From the NCBI RefSeq assembly GCF_003762905.1, contig NZ_RJKS01000001.1, forward strand, positions 62,001-126,000: a stretch of 64,000 nt of DNA. The letters run 5' to 3'. This stretch comes from Curtobacterium sp. ZW137. Its GTDB lineage: Bacteria; Actinomycetota; Actinomycetes; Actinomycetales; Microbacteriaceae. Below, piece by piece: positions 40,421 to 47,993 of this stretch; within the stretch, counting starts at the first letter, position 1; each line of letters starts with the position of its first letter. The notes beneath the pieces are model-generated. The model was not told the origin of the DNA, did not search any database, and saw only the letters and a list, made by a program, of their open reading frames with translations. Position numbers and translations under genes: made by a program.

Positions 40421-40858
40421 ATGCCAGACACCGACGTGCTCGACCGACTCGAGCAGACCGCAGTCCGTACCGATGACGACGTCGTAGACCTCGTCGTCGC
40501 ACTCATCGAACGTCCGTTCCGACGACAGTGCTGGGTGCTGTTCATCGGCGCCGACGCCATCCCGATCCGCCTCGTGATCCCCATCGCGGACCTGCCCTAC
40601 CAACCCGACGACCACGTCGAGGACTTCGGCGCGCTCGTCGCCGACGTCGTCGAACAGGTCGACGCGGCCGACGTGGTGCTCGCCTGGGAACGACCGGGCG
40701 CCACGGCGTTGTACCCGGTCGACTGGGAGTGGGTCGACGCGATGGCGTGCGTCCTCGACGAGCACCACGTGCGGCTCCGCGGTCAGGTGGTGGTGCACGA
40801 CGCGGGTGCCGCGATGATCGAGTTCGACGAGGACGAGGTCACCGAGGCGGTGGCGTGA
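40421..40858 (+). CDS. hypothetical protein (145 aa)
   Basis: A soluble acidic protein with alternating strands (RRQCWVLFIGADAIPIRLVIPIADLPY, ADVVLAWERPGA, VRLRGQVVVHDAGAAMIEF). The ATG at 40421 gives MPDTDVLDRL; a GTG at 40388 would add 11 residues. Not recognised; single gene. Confidence 0.7.
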   Translation: MPDTDVLDRLEQTAVRTDDDVVDLVVALIERPFRRQCWVLFIGADAIPIRLVIPIADLPYQPDDHVEDFGALVADVVEQVDAADVVLAWERPGATALYPVDWEWVDAMACVLDEHHVRLRGQVVVHDAGAAMIEFDEDEVTEAVA

Positions 40859-40866
40859 GGTGCTGT

Positions 40867-40926
40867 CCCCGTACCGACTGTCCCTGTACCGACGAGCCCC
40901 GTACCGACTGGCCCTGTACCGACTAG
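40867..40926. repeat. 15-bp tandem repeat, four copies
   Basis: Unit CCC(C/T)GTACCGACTGG with small variations at 40867, 40882, 40897 and 40912. It lies between convergent genes and reaches the stop of the gene at 40923. Confidence 0.92.
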
Positions 40927-41543
40927 CCCTGTGGCGCCGTGTCGGGGACCGTCTCCCCGGTCAGGCCCTCGACGACCTGCTTCGCGGTGGGCCAGAACTT
41001 CGCGTAGTGGTCGGGGTCGGCGTTCACCTGGACGGCGTGGGCCATCTGCGTCGGGGTCATCGTCTTCCACCCCGGGGTCTTCACGAGCTTCGCGTAGAAC
41101 ATCGACGCCGCGGTGTACGGGTCCATCCGCTGCGCGTACGTGCCCCACGCGCCGTTGTCACGCTGCTGGAAGAGCCCGCGGCTGTCCGGGCCGGCGGCGT
41201 CCCCGTGGTCGAGGTTCACCAGACCGGACTCACCGATCGCGGTCATCACGCCGACGGCCTGGGTGTGCGGGCCGATGCCGAGCGCCTCGGCGGCCTCGAT
41301 CACGGACGCGGCGTTCACCAGGCGGTCCTGGCAGTAGCCGGCGACCGGGCCCTCGGGGACGACGATCCCGCCGACGGTCTTCGACGCAGCCGACGGACAC
41401 GTCACGGCCCTCGGCGTGGACGCCGAGCCGGTGATCCCGGAGAGCGAGTTCACCGCGATGACGACCAGGACCACGACGCCGATCCCGACGGCCACGATGC
41501 CGGCGCCGAACACGGACGCCAGGGTGATGCCGACGCGGTGCAT
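40923..41543 (-). CDS. secreted lytic-transglycosylase-like protein
   Basis: A 206-residue protein with an N-terminal membrane helix (FGAGIVAVGIGVVVLVVIAV), a short linker with two cysteines, and a catalytic-type domain: QAVGVMTAIGESGLVNLDHGDAAGPDSRGLFQQRDNGAWGTYAQRMDPYTAASMFY. The A..ESGL and S.GLFQQR pattern is that of peptidoglycan-lysing SLT-like domains, with E in GESGL as the likely acid. The ATG at 41543 precedes the helix directly. Confidence 0.82.
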   Translation of the reverse strand: MHRVGITLASVFGAGIVAVGIGVVVLVVIAVNSLSGITGSASTPRAVTCPSAASKTVGGIVVPEGPVAGYCQDRLVNAASVIEAAEALGIGPHTQAVGVMTAIGESGLVNLDHGDAAGPDSRGLFQQRDNGAWGTYAQRMDPYTAASMFYAKLVKTPGWKTMTPTQMAHAVQVNADPDHYAKFWPTAKQVVEGLTGETVPDTAPQG

Positions 41544-41607
41544 GCACGGGTCCTCTCGTCCGGGGTGCCAGAACGAGGGTACGAGGAGTCGCTGGGAAGC
41601 GCAGCAC

Positions 41608-41638
41608 CCGCCATGCCCCAATCCGGGGCGTGGCGGGC
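41608..41638 (-). terminator. 13-bp stem hairpin after the APC permease gene
   Basis: CCCGCCATGCCCC (41608-41620) pairs with GGGGCGTGGCGGG (41626-41638), one T-G pair, loop of 5. It lies 5 bp after the permease stop. A terminator is the likely role though no T run follows. Confidence 0.55.
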
Positions 41639-41642
41639 GGGG

Positions 41643-43094
41643 TCAGCGCTTGTGCTCCTCTTCGTGCACCACCTTCGTCGGTTCCGTGACCAGGCCGGTC
41701 GGCGCCTTCTCGGCGGTCTGCTTCCGGCCGTGGGTGAACCACGTGACGATCCACAGCAGGATCCCGAGCGCCAGCAGCGCGCCGGCGATCTGGTACTGCT
41801 CGATGTCCCGCCCGGACGAGAACGGCAGCACCAGCCACAGGCAGGTGACGACGCCGATGACCGGGATCACCACGCCGGCCTTGAAGTGCCGGTGGTCGAC
41901 CTTGTCCCGGCGGAGCACCAGCACGGCCAGGTTCACGACCGCGAACACCGACAGCAGCAGCAGCGACGTCGTGCCGCCGAGGACGACCACGATGGGGGAG
42001 TCCGGGCTGAGCGACACCCAGCCGATCAGCGCGAGCGAGATGAGCGTGGTGAAGACGATGGCGGTGGACGGGGTGCGGCGGGTGCGGGACACCTTGCCGA
42101 GGAACCCGGGCAGGACGCCCTGCTTGCTCATGCCGTACAGCAACCGGGACGCCATCATCATGTTGATCAGGGCGGTGTTGGCGACGGCGAACATCGAGAT
42201 GAAGGGCAGCAGGTCGGCGATCGGGAAGTCCGGCGCCGCGGTCTGCACCACGGTGACCAGCGGCGTCTCGTTGCCGGCGAGCTCACCGATCGGTACGACG
42301 GCGACGGCGCAGATGGACACCAGCACGTAGATCACGGCCGTGATGCCGAGGCCCGTCAGCATCACCTTCGGGAAGATCCGGGACGGGTCCTTCGTCTCCT
42401 CGGCCATGTTCACCGAGTCCTCGAAGCCGACCATCGCGAAGAATGCCAGCGACGTCGCGGTGGACACCGAGAGCAGCAGGCTCTTCTCCTCCGGGGTCTC
42501 GAACATCACCACACGAGAGAAGTCCGCGTTGCCGCCGGCGATCGCCCAGAAGCCGATGAGGATCACCATCACCAGGCCGCTCAGCTCGACGAGCGTCAGC
42601 ACGACGTTCGTCTTCACGCTCTCGCTGACGCCACGGAAGTTGATCGCCATCACCGCGAGCATGAAGCCCATCGCGATGAGCATCACGACGGCGTTCGGCA
42701 GTTCGAGGCCGAAGCCGGCGCCGAGGTTCGCGGCGAAGGCCCTGGAGGCCGTCGACGCCGACGTGATCCCGGAGCACATCACGATGAAGGTGACGATGAA
42801 CGTGACGAAGTGGATCCCGAACGCCTTGTGCACGTAGAGCGCAGCACCGGCGGTCTGCGGGTACTTCGTGACGAGCTCCAGGTAGGAGAACGCCGTGAGC
42901 AGGGCGACCGCGAAGGCGATGAGGAAGGGGAGCCACGCTGCTCCGCCGACCTCGGCCGCGACCTGACCCGTGAGGGCGTAGACGCCCGTGCCGAGGATGT
43001 CCCCGACGATGAAGAGCAACAGGAGCTTGGGTCCGATGACCCGGCGGAGCTCGGGCTGCTCCGTGTCCGGCCGATCGGTCTTGATGGTGGTCAT
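41643..43094 (-). CDS. APC-family amino-acid permease
   Basis: A 483-residue transporter with 12 predicted helices. LLLLFIVGDILGTGVYALTGQVA is the helix-1 signature; AMVGFEDSVNMAEETKDPSR is the conserved segment after helix 6. The long charged C-terminus is cytosolic. The ATG at 43094 is preferred to one seven codons earlier. Substrate unknown; a single gene. Confidence 0.92.
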   Translation of the reverse strand: MTTIKTDRPDTEQPELRRVIGPKLLLLFIVGDILGTGVYALTGQVAAEVGGAAWLPFLIAFAVALLTAFSYLELVTKYPQTAGAALYVHKAFGIHFVTFIVTFIVMCSGITSASTASRAFAANLGAGFGLELPNAVVMLIAMGFMLAVMAINFRGVSESVKTNVVLTLVELSGLVMVILIGFWAIAGGNADFSRVVMFETPEEKSLLLSVSTATSLAFFAMVGFEDSVNMAEETKDPSRIFPKVMLTGLGITAVIYVLVSICAVAVVPIGELAGNETPLVTVVQTAAPDFPIADLLPFISMFAVANTALINMMMASRLLYGMSKQGVLPGFLGKVSRTRRTPSTAIVFTTLISLALIGWVSLSPDSPIVVVLGGTTSLLLLSVFAVVNLAVLVLRRDKVDHRHFKAGVVIPVIGVVTCLWLVLPFSSGRDIEQYQIAGALLALGILLWIVTWFTHGRKQTAEKAPTGLVTEPTKVVHEEEHKR

Positions 43095-43205
43095 GCACCA
43101 CCCTCCACCAAGCACGCTTCCCTGTCCGGCTTCTCAGGGTTCTCCCCGTCGATCGCAACCTGTCCGTGTCCTGCCGGAAACCGGTCGCGCCGCGATCAGC
43201 ACGGA

Positions 43206-43211
43206 TAGCAT
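43206..43211 (+). promoter_or_regulatory. -10 box TAGCAT, leaderless promoter
   Basis: TAGCAT, seven bases (CCGCTGC), then the ATG at 43219. The same seven-base spacer and ATG occur before the LigD-type gene at 46544. Confidence 0.55.
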
Positions 43212-43218
43212 CCGCTGC

Positions 43219-43647
43219 ATGTACGACGAGTCGAACACCACCGAAGAACCAGTCGAGTTCGCGGACTTCAACGCGAAGCTGCTCGTCCTCGACGTGCTCT
43301 GCTACGACCTCGACGTGATCGAGCCGTACGACGGGGACTCCGCCGACGAGACCGACGAGGACCTCGACGTCGAAGGGCAGGACGACCGGGCCCGCGAGTA
43401 CTACGACGACCTCGACCTCCTGCCGTCGCATCTGTCGCTCGTCACCGAGGTCACGGTCGACTCCGCGCTCGAGATCCTGCAGGACGTGCACCCCGGCTGG
43501 GAGGGCTCGGACGACCGCTACGACCCGCAGAACTGGGACGACGTGATCGACCTGCCGGCGCTGCACACCGTGTACGTCGCCACACGCCTGCCCGCCCACG
43601 TGGCCGAGGCGCTCGCCGCGAAGGGCGTCGACATCCAGTCCGCCTGA
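43219..43647 (+). CDS. hypothetical acidic protein (142 aa)
   Basis: A very acidic protein; a DUF-like core (FNAKLLVLDVLCYDLDVIEPYD, HPGWEGSDDRYDPQNWDDVIDLPALHTVYV) with a stretch of Asp/Glu repeats between. Start supported by a TAGCAT box at leaderless distance. Function not recognised. Confidence 0.75.
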   Translation: MYDESNTTEEPVEFADFNAKLLVLDVLCYDLDVIEPYDGDSADETDEDLDVEGQDDRAREYYDDLDLLPSHLSLVTEVTVDSALEILQDVHPGWEGSDDRYDPQNWDDVIDLPALHTVYVATRLPAHVAEALAAKGVDIQSA

Positions 43648-43697
43648 CGCCCGCCGCTGCCAGGCCAGCCGCCCGCCGCTGCCAGGCCAGCCGCCCG
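43648..43697. repeat. 22-bp tandem repeat, two copies plus a partial
   Basis: Identical units at 43648 and 43670 beginning CGCCCGCCGCTGCC, and six bases of a third. It starts right after the stop of the acidic-protein gene and precedes the convergent glycosylase gene. Confidence 0.9.
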
Positions 43698-43716
43698 GTC
43701 CGGCCCACTCCAGCCG

Positions 43717-44307
43717 TCAGCGCGACAGCGCCGCCAGCTGCTCCGTGAACTGCCGCGCTCCGCCCTGGGCCGGGTGCCGCACCGCGATCGCGTTTATGCC
43801 CGCGGACGCCAACGCACCCTGCGCCTTCCGCCCGACGGCGACCACGCGGGACACCCCGAGCGCAGCCACGAGCGCCAGCGCGACCGGCGCTCCGTCGCGG
43901 ACCTCCGACGGGCGCGGCGTCCGGTTCGTCAGCCGGTCACCGGCGACGAACGGGTGGTGCGGGAAGATCGCCCACGCCACGGGGAGCGGCCCCGACCAGG
44001 TCGCGAGCGCAGCGTGCACGATGCGCGACGAGGCCTCCCAGGGGGCGGTCGGCGCCGGCGGCACGAGGTACTCCGGCCCGAGCTCGCGGACGCTGGTGAA
44101 CGGCACTCCGGTGTTCGTCATGCCGCGCCACCCGGGAGCCTCGGCGACGAGCAGCGTGTCCGCGCCCGGTCCGACGGCGTCGAGGTACCGCGCCAGGTTC
44201 GTCCGCAGCAGTGACCCCTCCGCCGTGCTCGGGTCGTACAGGGCCTCCGCATCGTCCGCGACCGGGACGGCATCGAGCGCCGCCCAGAACGCGTCGAGCG
44301 GTGTCAC
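43717..44307 (-). CDS. uracil-DNA glycosylase superfamily protein
   Basis: A 196-residue protein. Motif 1 is LLVAEAPGWRGMTNTGVPF (the ..GEAPG..GCR..GIPF loop of the superfamily) and motif 2 VRHPAQGGA (the HPS-type loop with a Pro). The family excises uracil or related bases. GTG start preceded by GGAGGTGTGGC. Subfamily is not clear; iron-sulfur cysteines of family 4 are absent. Confidence 0.85.
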   Translation of the reverse strand: MTPLDAFWAALDAVPVADDAEALYDPSTAEGSLLRTNLARYLDAVGPGADTLLVAEAPGWRGMTNTGVPFTSVRELGPEYLVPPAPTAPWEASSRIVHAALATWSGPLPVAWAIFPHHPFVAGDRLTNRTPRPSEVRDGAPVALALVAALGVSRVVAVGRKAQGALASAGINAIAVRHPAQGGARQFTEQLAALSR

Positions 44308-44437
44308 GCCACACCTCCGCGTCCGCGTCCGCCTCCGCCTCCGCGAAACGCCCTCGTGCCCGCGAGACGCCGCGGAAGGGGGCGGCGTCTCGAGCGGACG
44401 GCGGTGTCTCGCGGCAGGAGCGGCGCGGCAGCACCCA

Positions 44438-45640
44438 TCACGCGCGCCCGAGCACCCGGCGGTACACCTGCTCGAGTCCGCCGGCCGAACGCTCCCAGCT
44501 CAACCGCTCGGCGTGCTCCCGCCCGGCTGCCGACAGCGCCGCGGCGTACGAGGGCTCCGTGAGGATCCGCTCGATCTCCGCCGCCCACACCGCGGGCGCG
44601 CGGGACTCGAGCACGACGCCGGTCTCGCCGTCGAGCACCGCTTCCCGGAGGCCACCGGCAGCGGCGGCCACGACGGGCACCCCGGAAGCGGAGCCCTCCA
44701 GCGCGACGAGCCCGTAGGTCTCCGAGTGCGACGGGACGAGCACCGCAGCGGCGCCACGGAACAGGAACGCCAGGTCCGCACGCGACTGCGGACCGATGAA
44801 GGTCACGCGGTCGGCCACGCCGTGCTCGGCGGCGAGCCGACGCAGTTCGGCGACGTAGTCACCGGCCTCGCTCGAGGAGTCGCCGGCGATGACGAGGGTG
44901 GGGCGGGCCTCCCGGGAGATGCCGGCGATGGCCTCGATCGCCAGGTCGAGCCCCTTCAACGGCTGCACGCGCGCCGCTGCGACGACGTAGGGCACGTCGG
45001 CCCGGCGCGCGTCCGGCGGCGCCGGGCGGAAGACGGACCCGTCGACTCCCGGCGGGACGATCCAGACGCGGGACGGGTCGCCGCCGAGCCGTGAGCGGAC
45101 GGTCTCCGCCTCGGCCTCGCTGACCACGACGACCGCGTCCGAGTCGCGCGCGAGCGTCGACTCGCCCGCCATCCGGCCGGCCGATTCGGGGCGCTCGCCC
45201 TCGGACAGCGGCGACGCGGAGTCGGCGGCGATGGAGTGGAAGGACTGCACGTGCGGGATGCCGCGCTGCCGGGCGACGGGCAGGGCCGCGGCGCCGGAGA
45301 ACCAGTGGTGCGAGTGCAGGACGTCGAACGGGCCGAGCGCCGCGAGTTCGTTGCGGAACGGTTCGATGAACGCGTCGTGCTCGCCCTTGGGGACCGTCTC
45401 GGCGGGACCGGCGGACAGGAACCGCAGGCAGACGCCCGGCACGAGGGACACCGAGTCCGGCTGCGTCGGCGCCGACCGCCGCGTGATGATCTCGACGTGG
45501 TGGCCGCGGTCGGCGAGTGCTTCGGCCTGGTGCCGGACGACGACGTTCATGCCGCCGACCTCACCGGACCCGGGTTCGTCGCCGGGGGAGGTGTGCAGCG
45601 AGACCAGCCCGATGCGCAGGGGTTCGGAGGTCCTCGTCAC
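44438..45640 (-). CDS. glycosyltransferase family 4 (GT-B), MshA-like
   Basis: A 400-residue GT-B enzyme. N-terminal LVSLHTSP..GSGEVGGMNVVVRHQAEALADRGHHVEIITR resembles MshA and related retaining transferases; the donor site is HSETYGLVALEGSASGVPVVAAAAGGLREAV with the E-x7-E pattern. The acceptor is uncertain: MshA would use inositol phosphate, but this group also includes sucrose- and polysaccharide-type enzymes, so no symbol is given. Promoter box TAGGGT 7 nt before the GTG. Confidence 0.88.
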   Translation of the reverse strand: MTRTSEPLRIGLVSLHTSPGDEPGSGEVGGMNVVVRHQAEALADRGHHVEIITRRSAPTQPDSVSLVPGVCLRFLSAGPAETVPKGEHDAFIEPFRNELAALGPFDVLHSHHWFSGAAALPVARQRGIPHVQSFHSIAADSASPLSEGERPESAGRMAGESTLARDSDAVVVVSEAEAETVRSRLGGDPSRVWIVPPGVDGSVFRPAPPDARRADVPYVVAAARVQPLKGLDLAIEAIAGISREARPTLVIAGDSSSEAGDYVAELRRLAAEHGVADRVTFIGPQSRADLAFLFRGAAAVLVPSHSETYGLVALEGSASGVPVVAAAAGGLREAVLDGETGVVLESRAPAVWAAEIERILTEPSYAAALSAAGREHAERLSWERSAGGLEQVYRRVLGRA

Positions 45641-45647
45641 ACGCTCA

Positions 45648-45653
45648 ACCCTA
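45648..45653 (-). promoter_or_regulatory. -10 box TAGGGT for the glycosyltransferase gene
   Basis: On the minus strand TAGGGT ends 7 nt before the GTG at 45640; it overlaps the 3' end of the DUF429 gene. Confidence 0.45.
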
Positions 45654-46487
45654 GCCGCGGGGCCGCCGCTGCGACCCGCGGGCCGGTGTCACGACGACGG
45701 GCGTGCGGCCCGCCTCGTCGAGCGGATCGGACGGGAGGCTCGGATCACCGCCCAGGATCTGCACGCGCTCGTCGCCGTGCCGGTCCCAGAACGTGGCGGT
45801 CCAGGCACACAGGACGCCGTCCAGCAGGTCCTCCCGGTGCTTGTGCGTGGGGCCGTGCAGCACCGAAGGATCTCGGAGCGCAGCGGTCAGCGGGTGCGCG
45901 TCGAGGTGGAGGGGCGGGTCGAGCGGCGTCTCCCGGAGGCGCCGGACGAGGTCGTCGAACGCCACCGCGCGACGAGCCCTGGCCGTCGCTGGCGGGATGC
46001 TCGTGTCGAGGCGCTTGTAGCGGGGACGCTCGTCGTCGTAGCCGAGCTCCTCGACGCCCACGAGGGTCGTGTACGGGTAGCACTCGAAGACCACCGGCCG
46101 CCGGCGCTCCCGCATCGCCGCGGTGTCGCTGACGTACCCGACGCCGAGCGCGGTCAGCCGGTCGAGCAGCTGGGCGCCGGCGCTCGCCGCGGAGGCGAGG
46201 TTCGTCGGGTTCGCCGCGACCTTCCACCGGCCGTAGCGCTGTCCGACCTGCCGCTCCGCTTCGCGGATGCCGGTCGGGTTCGTCACGACCAACGACGCGT
46301 CGACGCCGATGAGCGTGCGCGGGCCGAGGTGCTGCGCGATCCAGTCGGTGACCTCGTCGACACCGCGGGCCCACCCCGCGTCGAGCACCCGCCCGTCGGT
46401 GTCGAGCGCTGCGAGCCCGGTCTCGTTCGGTCGCCGCGTCGCGGTCCCGAGCCCCCACGCCAGGTCCACTCCGAGGTACGCGCTCAC
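45651..46487 (-). CDS. DUF429 protein
   Basis: A 278-residue protein. AYLGVDLAWG at the start, LIGVDASLVVTNPTGIREAERQVGQRYG and VVFECYPYTTLVGV are DUF429 hallmarks (an RNase-H-like fold with acidic residues). Function unknown; predicted nuclease-like. GTG start. Confidence 0.88.
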   Translation of the reverse strand: MSAYLGVDLAWGLGTATRRPNETGLAALDTDGRVLDAGWARGVDEVTDWIAQHLGPRTLIGVDASLVVTNPTGIREAERQVGQRYGRWKVAANPTNLASAASAGAQLLDRLTALGVGYVSDTAAMRERRRPVVFECYPYTTLVGVEELGYDDERPRYKRLDTSIPPATARARRAVAFDDLVRRLRETPLDPPLHLDAHPLTAALRDPSVLHGPTHKHREDLLDGVLCAWTATFWDRHGDERVQILGGDPSLPSDPLDEAGRTPVVVTPARGSQRRPRG

Positions 46488-46530
46488 CCGCCCATCCTGC
46501 CCCGCACGCCCGACACCCCGGTGCCGGGAG

Positions 46531-46536
46531 TAGGTT
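46531..46536 (+). promoter_or_regulatory. -10 box TAGGTT, leaderless promoter
   Basis: TAGGTT ends 7 nt before the ATG at 46544; the spacer CCGCTGC matches that before the 43219 gene. Confidence 0.55.
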
Positions 46537-46543
46537 CCGCTGC

Positions 46544-47566
46544 ATGGCGAGCGAAGCGACGACGCTGACCGTACCCGGCCCGGACGGCGACCGGGAGGTC
46601 CGGCTGTCGAGCCCGTCGCGGGTGCTCTGGCCGGACGCCGGCATCACGAAGCTCGACCTCGCGAACTACCTCATCGAGGTCGGCGACGCCTTCGTCCGCG
46701 CCAACGGCGACCGTCCGGTGTCCCTGCAGCGGTTCCCGGGCGGCGTCGACGGTGAGCAGTTCTTCTCGAAGAACCCGCCGAAGGGCGCGCCCGACTACGT
46801 CCGTTCGGTGACGGTGACGTACCCGAGCGCCCGGAAACACCCGCAGCTCGTGCTCGACGAGCCGGCCGTCGCGGTGTGGGCGGCGCAGATGAACACCGTC
46901 GTCTTCCACCCGTGGGCCTCCCGCGCCGAGGACAGCGACCACCCGGACCAGCTCCGCATCGACCTCGACCCGCAGCCGGGGACGGACTTCCACGACGCGG
47001 TGCCGGCGGCCGAGGAGCTGCGGAAGGTCCTCGAGGAGGTCGGCCTGACGGCGTGGATCAAGACCAGCGGCAACCGCGGGCTGCACGTCTTCGCGCCGAT
47101 CCGGCCCGAGCACGAGTTCCTCGACGTGCGGCACGCGGTGATCGCGGCGGCGCGGGAGCTCGAGCGGCGGATGCCGGACCAGGTGACGACCGCGTGGTGG
47201 AAGGAGGAGCGCGGGCAGCGCATCTTCGTCGACTTCAACCAGGCGAACCGGGACCGCACGATGGCCGGCGCCTACAGTCCGCGGGCGCTCCCGCACGCCT
47301 CGGTCTCGGCGCCGATCCGGTGGGAGGAACTCCGCGACGCGGACCCGACGACGTTCACGATCCTGACGATGCCCGAGCGCCTGCGGACCACGGGTGACCC
47401 GTGGGAGTCGATGGGGCAGGAAGCGGGCTCGATCGCACCGCTCCTGGCGTGGTGGGAGCGCGACCTGGAGAACGGGCTCGGCGAGCTGCCGTTCCCGCCG
47501 GACTTCCCGAAGATGCCGGGGGAGCCGCCGCGCGTGCAGCCGTCGCGGGCGAAGAAGCCCGCCTAG
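46544..47566 (+). CDS. LigD-type polymerase/primase domain protein (NHEJ)
   Basis: A 340-residue stand-alone polymerase domain of the archaeo-eukaryotic primase family, as found at one end of LigD. Visible motifs: KLDLANYLIEVGDAFVR, PVSLQRFPGGVDGEQFFSKNPP, the metal site RIDLDPQPG, IKTSGNRGLHVFAPI and RIFVDFNQANRDRTMAGAYSPR. It fills gaps and adds nucleotides during end joining. The ligase partner is probably the gene at 56719-57762. Overlaps a small minus-strand gene at its stop. Confidence 0.93.
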   Translation: MASEATTLTVPGPDGDREVRLSSPSRVLWPDAGITKLDLANYLIEVGDAFVRANGDRPVSLQRFPGGVDGEQFFSKNPPKGAPDYVRSVTVTYPSARKHPQLVLDEPAVAVWAAQMNTVVFHPWASRAEDSDHPDQLRIDLDPQPGTDFHDAVPAAEELRKVLEEVGLTAWIKTSGNRGLHVFAPIRPEHEFLDVRHAVIAAARELERRMPDQVTTAWWKEERGQRIFVDFNQANRDRTMAGAYSPRALPHASVSAPIRWEELRDADPTTFTILTMPERLRTTGDPWESMGQEAGSIAPLLAWWERDLENGLGELPFPPDFPKMPGEPPRVQPSRAKKPA

Positions 47567-47703
47567 CGCGTCGGGCGGTCCGGGCGACGGTCCGCGTCGT
47601 CGATGTGCTTCGTGTGCATCGGGAGCACGATCGTGGCGGTGTGCAGCCGGTTGAGCTTGGACCAGGTGCCACGGTGGGCGGTGCTGATGCCGTCGATGTT
47701 CAT
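47563..47703 (-). CDS. small hypothetical protein (46 aa), coupled
   Basis: ATG at 47703 inside a 4-bp overlap with the stop of the upstream small gene; TAG at 47563 overlaps the LigD-type stop on the other strand. The product is MNIDGISTAHRGTWSKLNRL..., polar and basic. Coupling is the only support for translation. Confidence 0.45.
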   Translation of the reverse strand: MNIDGISTAHRGTWSKLNRLHTATIVLPMHTKHIDDADRRPDRPTR

Positions 47704-47861
47704 GCGCCGAGTCCCATCGTGACGAGTGCCAGTGCGGTGGCGGTCACACCGGCGATGCCGCTGATGACCGCGCTGATCTGCAGCGCGCGCTGGTGACGCG
47801 CTTCGCGCACCTCGCTGAACGGGTGGCGCTGCGAGTGTCGAACGAGAGTTGCGTTGCTCAT
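47700..47861 (-). CDS. small membrane protein (53 aa)
   Basis: MSNATLVRHSQRHPFSEVREARHQRALQISAV..., a basic N-terminus and one helix (ISAVISGIAGVTATALALVTMGL). The ATG at 47861 is preferred; an upstream Met adds nine residues. Coupled to the 46-residue gene by ATGA. Unknown. Confidence 0.6.
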   Translation of the reverse strand: MSNATLVRHSQRHPFSEVREARHQRALQISAVISGIAGVTATALALVTMGLGA

Positions 47862-47962
47862 GTCGATCCGCTCCGATCCGTCCGGCACCCGTCCCGGGTG
47901 CCGCTGAGAACGATCATTCCACGGAGTTACTAGGACGTCTAACTACTGACGGAGATCGGACA

Positions 47963-47987
47963 GAGCGGGCCGGGCTCCGGCCCGCTC
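47963..47987 (-). terminator. 11-bp perfect hairpin after the LAFTG surface protein gene
   Basis: GAGCGGGCCGG (47963-47973) and CCGGCCCGCTC (47977-47987), 3-nt loop, 6 bp past the stop at 47994. Strong stem; the following minus-strand sequence has only scattered T. Confidence 0.65.
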
Positions 47988-47993
47988 GTGGCA

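Noticed and set aside
44438-45640. Naming the glycosyltransferase mshA
   Set aside because: Fold and N-terminus fit, but the same signature occurs in other GT4 enzymes and no mycothiol genes lie nearby.
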